Assembly: GCA_015057505.1 (NCBI GenBank)
Contig: SVEG01000004.1
Location: forward strand, 62,001-126,000
Direction: 5' to 3'
From: Lachnospiraceae bacterium
GTDB taxonomy: Bacteria > Bacillota > Clostridia > Lachnospirales > Lachnospiraceae
DNA length: 64,000 nucleotides
Part shown: positions 33,236-42,457 of the stretch, one piece after another
Numbering within the stretch: position 1 is the stretch's first letter
Layout: each line of letters begins with the position of its first letter
Translations under genes and position numbers: made by a program
Notes under the pieces: generated by a model
What the model saw: only the letters and a program-made list of their open reading frames with translations
Told to the model about the DNA's origin: nothing
Database searches by the model: none

Positions 33236-34648
33236 TTATACAGGATAAGCCTTATTCTCTGTGTCAGCTACTGCTGCGTCAACCTTTGTCTTCTGAGCTG
33301 CACGATACTTGAAGAACTCTGTAGCAACCTGAGGGAATAATGCGTATGACAATACGTCTTCGTCCTGCTCCTTCCACTGCTCGATTTCCTTCTCGTATTT
33401 TGCAAGCTGCGGCTCAATTAAATCAGCCGGACGGCATGTAATAGGCTCTACATCACCGATACACTTCTTCTGAACCTCAGCATCGAAAGGTTTGATTGTC
33501 TGACCAAATTCACCTGAAAGAACCTTCTTAGATTCCTTAGTAACCATCTTATATCTCTCGCCCTGAAGAACATTCATAACAGCCTGTGTACCAACAATCT
33601 GTGAAGAAGGTGTTACAAGTGGCGGCTCACCGAAGTCTTTTCTTACCTTCGGAATTTCTTCAAGCACATCGTAGTATTTGTCTTCTGCCTTAGCATCCTT
33701 AAGCTGTGATACAAGGTTAGAAAGCATACCTCCGGGTACCTGGTAAAGGAGTGTCTTAATATTAACACCCATAACCTTCGGATTAAGAAGACCGCTCTTA
33801 AGAGCTTCTTCCTGCATAGGTCTGAAATAATCAGCGATTTCAGCAAGAAGATTCTGATCTAAGCCTGTGTCATACTCTGTTCCCTTAAATGTCTCAACCA
33901 TAACCTCTGTTGCAGGCTGGCTTGTACCCATTGAGAACGGTGACATAGCTGTATCAATAACATCACAGCCTGCTTCAACTGCCTTAAGGTATGTCATCGA
34001 AGCAACACCTGATGTATAGTGTGTATGAAGCTGAATCGGAAGCTTTGTACCTTCCTTAAGAGCTGTAACAAGCTTTGTTGCCTCGTAAGGAACAAGGAGT
34101 CCTGCCATATCCTTGATACAGATTGAATCAGCACCCATCTCTTCAATCTGACGTGCTGTCTCTCTCCAGTAATCAAGTGTATAAGCATCACCAAGTGTGT
34201 ATGACAATGCAATCTGAGCATGACCCTTTTCTTTGTTGGCAGCCTTAACAGCTGTCTCAAGGTTTCTTAAGTCGTTGAAGCAATCGAAAATACGGATAAT
34301 ATCAATACCGTTAGCAATTGACTTCTGTACGAAATATTCTACTACATCATCAGCGTAGTGATTGTATCCGAGGATATTCTGTCCACGGAATAACATCTGT
34401 AATTTTGTATTCTTGAAACCGTCTTTCAACTTACGAAGTCTCTCCCACGGATCTTCCTTGAGGAAACGAAGTGATGCATCGAATGTAGCACCGCCCCAGC
34501 ACTCAACTGAATGATAGCCAACCTTGTCCATCTTCTCGATGATAGGAAGCATCTGCTCTGTTGACATTCTTGTAGCGATAAGAGACTGATGCGCATCACG
34601 CAAAATTGTCTCTGTTATTTTCAACGGTTTTTTTACCATTTCTGACAT
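33236..34648 (-). CDS. oadA: oxaloacetate decarboxylase alpha-type carboxyltransferase (5S-like), no biotin domain
   Basis: A 470-residue carboxyltransferase of the HMGL-like/PYC_OADA type. Metal-site residues are Asp in ILRDAHQSL and His in QLHTHYTSG, and the carbamylated Lys is expected in ICIKDMAGLL. It moves CO2 from oxaloacetate (or to pyruvate) to biotin. Enterobacterial OadA has about 590 residues with a biotin domain; this one stops before that, and the biotin carrier is encoded separately upstream. It is the last gene of the operon. Confidence 0.93.
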   Translation of the reverse strand: MSEMVKKPLKITETILRDAHQSLIATRMSTEQMLPIIEKMDKVGYHSVECWGGATFDASLRFLKEDPWERLRKLKDGFKNTKLQMLFRGQNILGYNHYADDVVEYFVQKSIANGIDIIRIFDCFNDLRNLETAVKAANKEKGHAQIALSYTLGDAYTLDYWRETARQIEEMGADSICIKDMAGLLVPYEATKLVTALKEGTKLPIQLHTHYTSGVASMTYLKAVEAGCDVIDTAMSPFSMGTSQPATEVMVETFKGTEYDTGLDQNLLAEIADYFRPMQEEALKSGLLNPKVMGVNIKTLLYQVPGGMLSNLVSQLKDAKAEDKYYDVLEEIPKVRKDFGEPPLVTPSSQIVGTQAVMNVLQGERYKMVTKESKKVLSGEFGQTIKPFDAEVQKKCIGDVEPITCRPADLIEPQLAKYEKEIEQWKEQDEDVLSYALFPQVATEFFKYRAAQKTKVDAAVADTENKAYPV

Positions 34649-34674
34649 ATCATTTTCTCCTTCTATTAATCAAT

Positions 34675-35922
34675 TTAGAACACTCCGAAAATAGCCATAA
34701 ATGTTCCGGCTGCAACTGCAGTACCGATAACACCTGCAACGTTCGGACCCATAGCATGCATCAAAAGGAAGTTTGTAGGATCTGCCTCCGCACCAACCTT
34801 CTGTGATACTCTGGCCGCCATAGGAACCGCAGAAACACCTGCTGAACCAATAAGCGGGTTAACCTTACCACCGGTAAGCTTACACATAATCTTACCAAAT
34901 ATGACGCCGGCAAAAGTACCGAATGCAAATGCAACAAGACCAAGTACAACAATCTTAAGTGTAGCTACATTAAGGAATGCTTCAGCACTTGTAGATGCAC
35001 CTACTGATGTTCCGAGCAAAATAACTACTATGTACATAAGTGCATTAGACGCTGTCTCTGTAAGCTGTTTAACAACACCACACTCACGGAAAAGGTTACC
35101 AAGCATAAGCATACCTACAAGTGGAGCTGTGGTAGGTAAAATAAGTACTACAACGATTGTTACAACGATGGGGAAGAGAATCTTCTCTAACTTGGATACA
35201 GGACGAAGCTGTCCCATCTTAATCTTTCTCTCTTCTTCTGTTGTGAAGAGTTTCATAATCGGAGGCTGGATAATCGGTACAAGTGACATGTACGAATAAG
35301 CAGCAACCGCGATAGGTCCCATGAGTTCTGTCTGTCCAAGCTTACCTGCGAGGAAGATAGATGTAGGGCCGTCAGCACCACCTATAATTGAAATCGCTGC
35401 AGCAGCCTCGTTATTAAAGCCGAGCACGATAGCCAAAAGGTATGCTATGTAAATACCGAACTGAGCTGCCGCACCAAGAAGGAAGCTCTTCGGATTAGCA
35501 ATGAGTGGACCGAAGTCTGTCATTGCACCTACGCCCAAGAAAATGAGTGAAGGTAAAATTGAATATTCATCAAGAATGTAGAAGAAACGAAGAAGTCCGC
35601 CGCCTTCTACCTTGAAACCTGCAATATTATCAAGTGCACGTAAATCCCTGACAAGATCAGCTACACTTGTAGCTTCTAAATGAACCTTTTCACCCGCCGC
35701 GTCGGTTACAACATATGAAATTTCTTTCATAATGTCCGGGTAAAGATTAACCAGCAGCATACCGAATGCAATCGGAACTAAAAGGAGCGGTTCAAACTCA
35801 TGTCTGATTGCAAGGTATAAGAAAAAGCATGCAACGGCAACCATAAGATAATTGCCCCATGTTAACTGGAAAAACGCTGTCTGATGAATCAAATTGGTAA
35901 ATGTATCAACAAAGTACTCCAT
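34675..35922 (-). CDS. Na+-translocating decarboxylase beta subunit
   Basis: A 415-residue polytopic membrane protein (OadB/GcdB/MmdB family). Motifs are GVGAMTDFGPLIANP, SIIGGADGPTSIFLAGKL with the Asp needed for Na+ binding, and the GSAGVSAVPMAARV block. It releases CO2 from carboxybiotin and exports Na+. The segment at about residues 60-100 (SYVVTDAAGEKVHLEATSVADLVRDLRALDNIAGFK) is an extra loop compared with short forms. A GGAGG site stands before ATG. The operon around it supplies the carboxyltransferases and biotin carrier. Confidence 0.94.
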   Translation of the reverse strand: MEYFVDTFTNLIHQTAFFQLTWGNYLMVAVACFFLYLAIRHEFEPLLLVPIAFGMLLVNLYPDIMKEISYVVTDAAGEKVHLEATSVADLVRDLRALDNIAGFKVEGGGLLRFFYILDEYSILPSLIFLGVGAMTDFGPLIANPKSFLLGAAAQFGIYIAYLLAIVLGFNNEAAAAISIIGGADGPTSIFLAGKLGQTELMGPIAVAAYSYMSLVPIIQPPIMKLFTTEEERKIKMGQLRPVSKLEKILFPIVVTIVVVLILPTTAPLVGMLMLGNLFRECGVVKQLTETASNALMYIVVILLGTSVGASTSAEAFLNVATLKIVVLGLVAFAFGTFAGVIFGKIMCKLTGGKVNPLIGSAGVSAVPMAARVSQKVGAEADPTNFLLMHAMGPNVAGVIGTAVAAGTFMAIFGVF

Positions 35923-35960
35923 TGTTTAACCTCCATAGTTATAATCATCATATTAGCGTA

Positions 35961-36341
35961 TTAGTTCAATGTTGCCAATGTATCTCCTGCTTCAACGCTC
36001 TGACCAACTGTAACATTAACACCTGCTACTGTTCCGTCCTGGGGAGCAACGATTTCGTTCTCCATCTTCATAGCCTCTAATACAAGGATAACGTCACCCT
36101 TCTTAACAGCCTGACCGGCATTAGCCTTAACGCCAAGAATCTTACCCGGCATCGGAGCAGTAATCTTAACTGAACCCTGTGCTACAGGAGCCGCTGCCTT
36201 GGGAGCTGCCTTAGGTGCAGCCTTGGGAGCCGCTACGGGAGCTGCTATAGGTGCTACAGGAGCTGCTGCTACGCCTGCGCCGTTCTCTTCTACTGTTACA
36301 TCATATGCAACACCATTAACTGTAATTGTATAATTTTTCAT
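35961..36341 (-). CDS. biotin carrier protein of the Na+ decarboxylase
   Basis: A 126-residue protein in three parts: an N-terminal 25-residue strand region (KNYTITVNGVAYDVTVEE), an alanine/proline linker with repeats of APKA (residues about 28-55), and a C-terminal biotinyl domain with the biotin lysine in EAMKMEN. The flexible linker lets biotin swing between the carboxyltransferase and the membrane beta subunit. The ribosome binding site is AAGGAGG. The 132-bp gap upstream contains repeat copy 2. Confidence 0.94.
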   Translation of the reverse strand: MKNYTITVNGVAYDVTVEENGAGVAAAPVAPIAAPVAAPKAAPKAAPKAAAPVAQGSVKITAPMPGKILGVKANAGQAVKKGDVILVLEAMKMENEIVAPQDGTVAGVNVTVGQSVEAGDTLATLN

Positions 36342-36424
36342 TATAATTTCCTCCTTTTTCTATACTCGCGAACCCGCACTTTGTGCTTTATTGTCTTCTT
36401 TGCAGACTGTTCGCTCGTTTTCTT

Positions 36425-36463
36425 GGCAAAACCAAATGCCGCTTCGCGTCGCTTGCTTTTGCC
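36425..36463. repeat. palindromic repeat copy 2, between oadG and the biotin carrier gene
   Basis: An imperfect 18-bp stem from GGCAAAACC to GGTTTTGCC-like flanks around CGC-TTC-GCG. The core 36433-36459 is shared with copy 1. It lies in the coding-side gap of a single operon, so it will be in the mRNA and may affect decay or the ratio of subunits. Confidence 0.6.
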
Positions 36464-36473
36464 TTCGATAATA

Positions 36474-36842
36474 TTAAGCATTTTTCCATCTGCTCTTGCC
36501 TGCTCTTCTGATTGAGCGAACAACAAAGCCATCTGTTGATGTTCCCATGGAAGCAGCAATTGCTGCAGTAATTACCGCTACAAGTTCTAAATCATCTGTA
36601 AGTTCAACACTTTCAACTTCTTCCTTCTCTTCAATCTGAGAAAGCACTGTATCTGTAGAACTTGCAACTAAATCTTTATTAGCTTTTCTGTCTGCAAGTT
36701 TATTCTGAATAACCGATATGTATTTAAATAAGCTTATAATAAACGAAATAAGTATAAGTACGACGAATACGGTTATCATACCAATCGCAACATTAAGAAA
36801 CGCATCGCCTACACTCACACTTGACAATACCATATTGTTCAT
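36474..36842 (-). CDS. OadG-family gamma subunit (short membrane protein)
   Basis: A 122-residue protein with one membrane helix (residues about 16-38; NVAIGMITVFVVLILISFIISL) and a cytoplasmic charged part. The ELTDDLELVAVITAAIAASMGTSTDGFVVRSIRR tail is the OadG-gamma signature in Firmicutes. It helps to assemble the decarboxylase at the membrane. The order mmdA, oadG, biotin carrier, beta, oadA is all minus strand with short gaps. Confidence 0.85.
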   Translation of the reverse strand: MNNMVLSSVSVGDAFLNVAIGMITVFVVLILISFIISLFKYISVIQNKLADRKANKDLVASSTDTVLSQIEEKEEVESVELTDDLELVAVITAAIAASMGTSTDGFVVRSIRRAGKSRWKNA

Positions 36843-36857
36843 AGTATCACCTCTTCT

Positions 36858-38312
36858 TTACAGTACACATCCATGCTTCTTTGCAGGACGGTCTTCGCGC
36901 TTTGTAAATAACATCTCAAGCGCACCGATTACATATTTTCTTGTATCCTGTGCTTCAATAATTGAATCTACATAGCCTCTCTTTGCAGCAGCAACTGCGC
37001 TTGACTGTAAATCTTCGTATTCGCTTGCCTTCTCAGCGATAAATGCGTTAGCATTCTCAGCCTTCTTAATCTCGTCAGCGTACATAATACGAACTGCCTG
37101 ATTAGCATCCATCATACCAATCTTAGCCTGCGGCCAAGCATAAACGATATCTGCACCAATAGACTTGCTGTTCATTGCAACATAAGCACTTCCGTATGCT
37201 TCACCAACAATTACGTTAATCTTCGAAACTGTTGCATTGGTAAATGCATAGATAAGCTTTGCAGTTGCCTTGGCAAGCATCTTCTCCTGGCACATTGTAG
37301 CCTTGTAACCTTTAACATTGGTAAATGTTACAACAGGAATATTGAATGAATCACAAAAATCAACTAAAGAAGCGGCCTTCTCACATCCCTGTGCGCTCAT
37401 GCCTTCAAACTTCTCTGTAGCCTTGCCATCTTCACCGATAATCTCGGTTCTGTTGGCTACAACACCTACTGTCTGTCCGTTCATACGGATAAAACCACAC
37501 ACTACATCCTTTGCATAATCCGGCTTGATTTCAAAAAATGCAGCATTATCTGCTATATTTGAAATTAAAATAGAGGTATCACCATTTGCACCTTCGATGC
37601 CTTCGCATACGCGGTTAAGATCGTCTGTGCATTCCTGATAGCTGTCATCATCCTCATTGTTGTTAGGAAGATATGTAAGTAAATCTCTGATTTTTGCAAT
37701 AACTTCATCTTCGCTTCCTGTTCCGTCAACGATACCTGCTTCCTCGCTCTGGAACTTAGCAGCTGCAGTATTACATTTTGCTTCATAGTTACCGTCAATT
37801 GCATTGGGTGAATTAACAAATAACTTCGCATTCTTCTCTTCCATGAATGTAAAATCAGTAAGTGTAGGAACAACAGCCATACCGCCGCCACATGTTCCGA
37901 AAATACCTGTAACCTGCGGAATAAGACCGCTTGCCATTGTCTGTGCGAGATAAAGTCTTCCGAATGCATTAAGAGCATCTGTTGCCTCCTGGAGACGTAA
38001 ACCTGCGCAGTCAATCAATCCCACTACGGGAGCTCCGACTTTCATCGCAAGCTTATAAATATTAACAATTTTCTTAGCATGCATCTCACCGATTGAACCG
38101 TTCATAACAGATGCATCCTGGCTGTACACGTACACAAGTCTGCCGTCAACAAGACCATAGCCTGTTATAACGCCGTCTGTGGGTGCTGCCTTTTCCTGTG
38201 TGTTAAAATCAGTATTTCTTGCTGCTACAAGATTGCCGATTTCAACAAAGCTATTACCATCAAGTAATGCTTCTATACGCTTACTTGCTGATACATTTGC
38301 AGTAGTACTCAT
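36858..38312 (-). CDS. mmdA: acyl-CoA carboxyltransferase subunit (MmdA / 12S-like)
   Basis: A 484-residue carboxyltransferase with two crotonase-like halves. The first half has the GIFGTCGGGMAVVPTLTDFTFM acyl-CoA oxyanion segment; the second has NIPVVTFTNVKGY and IVGEAYGSAYVAMNSKSIGADIVYAWPQAKIGMM. It fits subunits of methylmalonyl-CoA or glutaconyl-CoA decarboxylase, which pass CO2 from the acyl-CoA to biotin. The exact substrate is not shown by sequence. It starts an operon that also encodes an OadA-type enzyme. Confidence 0.9.
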   Translation of the reverse strand: MSTTANVSASKRIEALLDGNSFVEIGNLVAARNTDFNTQEKAAPTDGVITGYGLVDGRLVYVYSQDASVMNGSIGEMHAKKIVNIYKLAMKVGAPVVGLIDCAGLRLQEATDALNAFGRLYLAQTMASGLIPQVTGIFGTCGGGMAVVPTLTDFTFMEEKNAKLFVNSPNAIDGNYEAKCNTAAAKFQSEEAGIVDGTGSEDEVIAKIRDLLTYLPNNNEDDDSYQECTDDLNRVCEGIEGANGDTSILISNIADNAAFFEIKPDYAKDVVCGFIRMNGQTVGVVANRTEIIGEDGKATEKFEGMSAQGCEKAASLVDFCDSFNIPVVTFTNVKGYKATMCQEKMLAKATAKLIYAFTNATVSKINVIVGEAYGSAYVAMNSKSIGADIVYAWPQAKIGMMDANQAVRIMYADEIKKAENANAFIAEKASEYEDLQSSAVAAAKRGYVDSIIEAQDTRKYVIGALEMLFTKREDRPAKKHGCVL

Positions 38313-38406
38313 ATCTAGACCTCCATTTTATATTATTACATTATAAAACAAAATATTGTTGAAACGAGCTTTGTTCTGAAATAAAAAACAAATTCGTCCG
38401 AGTATA

Positions 38407-38435
38407 ATTCTAACGCATTTCGACAAATAAAACAA
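38407..38435 (-). promoter_or_regulatory. promoter of the decarboxylase operon
   Basis: On the minus strand: TTGTTT (38430-38435), 17 bp, TAGAAT (38407-38412). The leader to mmdA is about 90 bases. Confidence 0.65.
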
Positions 38436-38447
38436 TACCTATTTATT

Positions 38448-38485
38448 AAAAAAATGCCAAATACCACAAAATATAGTATTTGACA
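38448..38485 (-). terminator. terminator of the BofC-like/SpoVB operon
   Basis: A 10-bp stem (38455-38464 with 38476-38485) followed on the minus strand by seven T. It separates the sporulation genes from the decarboxylase promoter. Confidence 0.88.
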
Positions 38486-38509
38486 CATTTTTAACGATTT
38501 TATAAAATG

Positions 38510-39151
38510 TTAACTGCTGTAGCTTTCCAGGAACATAAACAACTCTCTCTCATTCTCGACCGGTATTCCTTTTTTTATTTTCTCCTGCAAATCACCGGGC
38601 AAGTCAACAATTTTTATATTTGTTTTTGTATATAAGCTTTCTTCATAATATTTATATACAACAACTTTTCCCCATTCTGCAACAAGATAAAACATATACT
38701 CCGGTTCTTCATATTCAAATGTCTGTCTGAGCACAAGCAAGCCATTATCAAATGTAACAAGCTCAAGCCTTTTGTTTTCATTCTCTTCTTCTGCCGATTT
38801 TGCAAGAGTATATTTTTGAATTTTATTATGGTCTAATCCCAGAAGCTCTATGGGTATCGGAAGTATTTCCCTTGTAAAATCTCCCGTTGTCTTATTATGC
38901 TTTTCAAGAATATATACTGTTTTAGCAGTAACTATAAGTTCTCTTTTATTGTCTGTTGTAACAGGCAATTTCTTCTGTTGCATAATTGCCGGTGTTATTT
39001 CTTCGGTTGTTTTCGGAATAAGCTGGTCTTCATCGTACAACTTGTTGTTTTGCAAGTCATTGTAAGTATATGTGTAAGTAACATAGTACACGAAAAAGAA
39101 AAAACAACACGATATTATTATCCAAAAAATAAGACGACCTTTTTTCTTCAT
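38510..39151 (-). CDS. BofC C-terminal domain-like membrane protein
   Basis: A 213-residue protein with one N-terminal membrane helix (residues about 8-28) and an extracytoplasmic part. The C-terminal segment (EYMFYLVAEWGKVVVYKYYEESLYTKTNIKIVDLPGDLQEKIKKGIPVENERELFMFLESYSS) matches the BofC C-terminal domain pattern. In Bacillus, BofC restrains a checkpoint protease between the forespore and mother cell. The long N-terminal part is not recognised. ATG 39151 has GGAGGA; it lies 53 bp after the SpoVB-like gene. Confidence 0.72.
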   Translation of the reverse strand: MKKKGRLIFWIIISCCFFFFVYYVTYTYTYNDLQNNKLYDEDQLIPKTTEEITPAIMQQKKLPVTTDNKRELIVTAKTVYILEKHNKTTGDFTREILPIPIELLGLDHNKIQKYTLAKSAEEENENKRLELVTFDNGLLVLRQTFEYEEPEYMFYLVAEWGKVVVYKYYEESLYTKTNIKIVDLPGDLQEKIKKGIPVENERELFMFLESYSS

Positions 39152-39204
39152 GATATATTCCTCCAAAAAAAGTATCGTCTTGTTTTTAATGATTTATACA
39201 ATAT

Positions 39205-40851
39205 TCATAACAAATGTATTTTCTTCAAAATTCTGACAAGTATTCTACCCTTCGGTATCGCTGCAAGCTCGTCTTCATCCACACCCTTAAGTACAAGAAG
39301 CACAACAAGATATACAATCGCACCGAGAAGTATTGAAAGCCCACATGAAAGAATCTTACCAAGCGACAATGCCATAAATCCTTTATATATACCGAACACA
39401 GCAAAGCCCATAACAATCGCCGAAACAAACGGAATAAGGAAAGTCTTAAAATATTCCTGCCTGTATGACAATATTCTCGCTATAGCAAAGTTATTGACCA
39501 CACATACAATAAGTGCAAAACAGATATATGCGATAAGCACACCGTAAATACTCATATCAAACACACCGACCATAAGAGCAAGCACCGCTATATGTATAAC
39601 AAGCGCGACTGCCGCACTTGTAACAGTAAAACGTTCCTTGCCAATACCCTGCAACGCCGCATTGGTAATGGTTGATATCGAATATAGTACAACTGCAATC
39701 GTCCCGTACCTTAAAAGATTAACATCAACTGCTCCATACGGTGAAAAAAGCATCGAAATTATCGGTTCTGCAAGAACACTAAGCCCTACCGCCGACGGAA
39801 TCGCAACAATCATTCCAAAACGAATTGCTCTTTGCAATTTCCCTGCAAGAACTTTCTTATTACCAAGTGCCATCTCTCCCGCAAAATTCGGAATTATCGA
39901 CACCGCAAGCGCAGTTGACACCGATATTGGGACCGTAACAAGAACCTTAAACTTACCTGTAAAAACACCCCAAAGTGCTGAAATACTGTCCATAGTATTG
40001 CCTGTTTTTGTAAGCATAAGCTTGTTAAACACAATACTCTCAATCGTTGTATTACTGTTAAACAAAAGGCTGTTAAGAATAAGCGGAACTGCCGTAAATG
40101 TAATAATCTTAGCAACCGTTCCGTAGGAATCCGCAGCCTCCCTGTCCCTGCGCACCATCTTTTTTAAGTATTTGCTGTATGCCTTAAAAATGAAAATTAA
40201 AAAAATCAGTGCTGCAAATGCTCCGAGGAATGTACCTATTGTACCACCCGCCGCACCATATCCTTCCGCATATGAGTCCGTTCCGATTACAGAATCATAC
40301 ATTGCTCCGTATTGGAACAGATACAGTGCCGAGACAATACTTACAATCGCATTAACTATCTGCTCAATAACCTGCGAAAATGATGTCGGTATCATCGTTC
40401 CGACACCCTGGAAAAAACCTCTTATAACACCCATCACCGACAAAACAACAAGTGTGGGCCCAAGTGCAAGCATCGCCCATCTGCACATAGGTACACCTAT
40501 AATTTCAGATGCAAGATAGGTCGAGCCAAAAAACATCACCGAGCCTGTAATACATCCAATGGATAATGCTATTGCAAGTGCCATTTTAAAAACACGTTCA
40601 ACATTCCTAAACCTGCCCAAGCTCTTGTTGGCAGACACGAGTTTTGATACAGCGGCAGGAATACCGTGATATGACAACATAAGCATAACAGAGTATGGCT
40701 CATAGGCATAAGAATAGTATCCCATGCCTTCGTCTCCGATTATATTCTGTAAAGGAATTCTGTAAATAAGACCAATTATTCTTACCACGATAGATGTTAT
40801 GGCAAGAATCGAGCCTTGTATAATAAACCCGTTATTCTTCCTGCTTGTCAT
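39205..40851 (-). CDS. spoVB: SpoVB/MurJ-like lipid-linked saccharide flippase
   Basis: A 548-residue MOP-superfamily membrane protein with about 14 helices. The N-terminus (GSILAITSIVVRIIGLIYRIPLQNIIGDEGMGYYSYAYEPYSVMLMLSYHGIPAAVSKLVS) is typical of the SpoVB/YtgP polysaccharide biosynthesis branch. Such proteins move lipid-linked precursors across the membrane in spore cortex or wall synthesis. It overlaps the cdd gene by 20 bp. Its own ribosome binding site is weak, so coupled translation from cdd is likely. Which flippase role it plays, spore or vegetative, is not decided by sequence. Confidence 0.88.
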   Translation of the reverse strand: MTSRKNNGFIIQGSILAITSIVVRIIGLIYRIPLQNIIGDEGMGYYSYAYEPYSVMLMLSYHGIPAAVSKLVSANKSLGRFRNVERVFKMALAIALSIGCITGSVMFFGSTYLASEIIGVPMCRWAMLALGPTLVVLSVMGVIRGFFQGVGTMIPTSFSQVIEQIVNAIVSIVSALYLFQYGAMYDSVIGTDSYAEGYGAAGGTIGTFLGAFAALIFLIFIFKAYSKYLKKMVRRDREAADSYGTVAKIITFTAVPLILNSLLFNSNTTIESIVFNKLMLTKTGNTMDSISALWGVFTGKFKVLVTVPISVSTALAVSIIPNFAGEMALGNKKVLAGKLQRAIRFGMIVAIPSAVGLSVLAEPIISMLFSPYGAVDVNLLRYGTIAVVLYSISTITNAALQGIGKERFTVTSAAVALVIHIAVLALMVGVFDMSIYGVLIAYICFALIVCVVNNFAIARILSYRQEYFKTFLIPFVSAIVMGFAVFGIYKGFMALSLGKILSCGLSILLGAIVYLVVLLVLKGVDEDELAAIPKGRILVRILKKIHLL

Positions 40852-41257
40852 CAGCCACTATATCCTTTCCGGTAAATGCTGCCGGTAAAAACTCTTTAAA
40901 TGGTAATTCTAAAATACCTTTATCCGAATCTTCAAGAATTACAATCATATCATCCGTTGCGAATTCCGCAATCACTTGTCTGCAAATTCCGCACGGATAT
41001 GCATAATGTCCCGAAGAACACACTACAGCTATCTTGGATATTGAGGAACACCCCTCTGAAACAGCCTTAAAAATAGCAGTTCGTTCAGCGCAATTGGTAG
41101 CACCAAAAGAAGCATTCTCAATATTACAACCGGAATATACTCTTCCTTCTGCCGTAAGTACTGCCGCACCTACCGAAAATCCCGAATAAGGTGCATACGC
41201 ATATTTCATGGCTTCTTTTGCCGTAACCAAAAGCTGTGACTTCTGTTGTTCGCTCAA
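40832..41257 (-). CDS. cdd: cytidine deaminase
   Basis: A 141-residue cytidine deaminase. The zinc site is Cys56 and catalytic Glu58 in TNCAERTAIF, with Cys89 and Cys92 in PCGICRQ. It deaminates cytidine and deoxycytidine to uridine forms for salvage. The start is TTG with GGGGGT upstream. The tail is about ten residues longer than the usual 130-residue form and overlaps the SpoVB-like gene. Confidence 0.95.
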   Translation of the reverse strand: MSEQQKSQLLVTAKEAMKYAYAPYSGFSVGAAVLTAEGRVYSGCNIENASFGATNCAERTAIFKAVSEGCSSISKIAVVCSSGHYAYPCGICRQVIAEFATDDMIVILEDSDKGILELPFKEFLPAAFTGKDIVADDKQEE

Positions 41258-41268
41258 TATTATACCCC

Positions 41269-42429
41269 CTAATCGATTACAACGCTGCTCATTCTTGTAT
41301 CAAAAATCATACTTACCCAAGTCTTACCCTGGTTAAGAATAATTTCTTCACCAGCTTCGTTATAATACTTTGTAATACCAAATTCATCATCTTTTTTCCA
41401 TGTGATATCTATATATTTACCACCGGTAATATACTTGCCGGTTCCCGAACCCTGATTATAAATATAATAATATCCGTCGCCATAATCATAATAATCCACA
41501 AACTGAATTATAATGTTATCATATGCGAGCTGACTGCCGGTTTCCTGATCAAACTGCGCAGACTTAAACTGATAACGATAATATAAATTATCTTTAGAAT
41601 CATACTCAAACCACGGTGAATTGTTTATATATCCTAAAGCTACTCGTGTTGCATTCTTTCCTGTAGCCAAAGAAACTCTTTCCCCGTCCTCTGCAAATTT
41701 AAAGTGTCCGCCATATGTATCCGAATAGTCAGTGCGATAATTCTTGTACTTAATACCTGCCGCAACATGCTCTGCACTTGTATATGCATTATGAGGTGCT
41801 TTTCTATCCTCTGTCCTATAATAAGCAACTGTTCCTTCGCCGGCATTACCATCAACATTATCAACATGATTTTTAAGTAAATCATTCGCATAAATGGCAC
41901 TTCCATAATGCACAAATATCGCATCAAATTCAAGTGCAATATATCCATGGTATAAACGGGCACTTCTTACTGAACCGATTTTATCAAGTTCACTGTAATC
42001 TTCCATAATACCGACAAGACGTGTTATACCGCCTTCAACAGGTGTTTCATAAACAATATCTGCATTCTCTATTCCGCTCTGAGGTACGGCAACCATAATA
42101 TTGTTAAACATAACTGCAATCGGTCTTTTGGTTCCTATCGCTTTATCAACCCACTTACCTGTAAGATAACTCTTAACCATGTTCTCCCTGTCAGGTTCTG
42201 AGGTTGTTGTTTCTTCGGGAGTTGTTGTCTCACTGTCAGAGTTATCCTTCTCCCCCGGTGTTGTTATTTCAATAACAATATCATCGGTAGTTGTCTCATT
42301 CGGTGACGTTGCCTCCGGTGTGGTTGCTGATGTAGATTCATCCGGCACACCAATATCACACCCCATCACAGCTATCCCAAAAACTGCTGTAACCAATATA
42401 ATATTTAGAAACTTTTTAATTCTTTTCAT
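41269..42429 (-). CDS. DUF3048 (YerB-like) lipoprotein
   Basis: A 386-residue lipoprotein (lipobox VMGC, Cys24). After a low-complexity Thr/Glu/Ser linker (residues about 28-80) comes the DUF3048 domain: RPIAVMFNNIMVAVPQSGIENADIVYETPVEGGITRLVGIMEDY, then IGSVRSARLYHGYIALEFDAIFVHYGSAIYA, and the second half NSPWFEYDSKDNLYYRYQF. The family's function is unknown. It lies 12 bp before cdd in the same operon. Confidence 0.92.
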   Translation of the reverse strand: MKRIKKFLNIILVTAVFGIAVMGCDIGVPDESTSATTPEATSPNETTTDDIVIEITTPGEKDNSDSETTTPEETTTSEPDRENMVKSYLTGKWVDKAIGTKRPIAVMFNNIMVAVPQSGIENADIVYETPVEGGITRLVGIMEDYSELDKIGSVRSARLYHGYIALEFDAIFVHYGSAIYANDLLKNHVDNVDGNAGEGTVAYYRTEDRKAPHNAYTSAEHVAAGIKYKNYRTDYSDTYGGHFKFAEDGERVSLATGKNATRVALGYINNSPWFEYDSKDNLYYRYQFKSAQFDQETGSQLAYDNIIIQFVDYYDYGDGYYYIYNQGSGTGKYITGGKYIDITWKKDDEFGITKYYNEAGEEIILNQGKTWVSMIFDTRMSSVVID

Positions 42430-42457
42430 AATATCACTCCATTCAATAAAACAAAAC

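Noticed and set aside
36341-36559. 72-codon open frame overlapping the end of oadG
   Set aside because: It is out of frame with OadG, runs through the stem-loop repeat and has no ribosome binding site; the frame is a by-product of the repeat.
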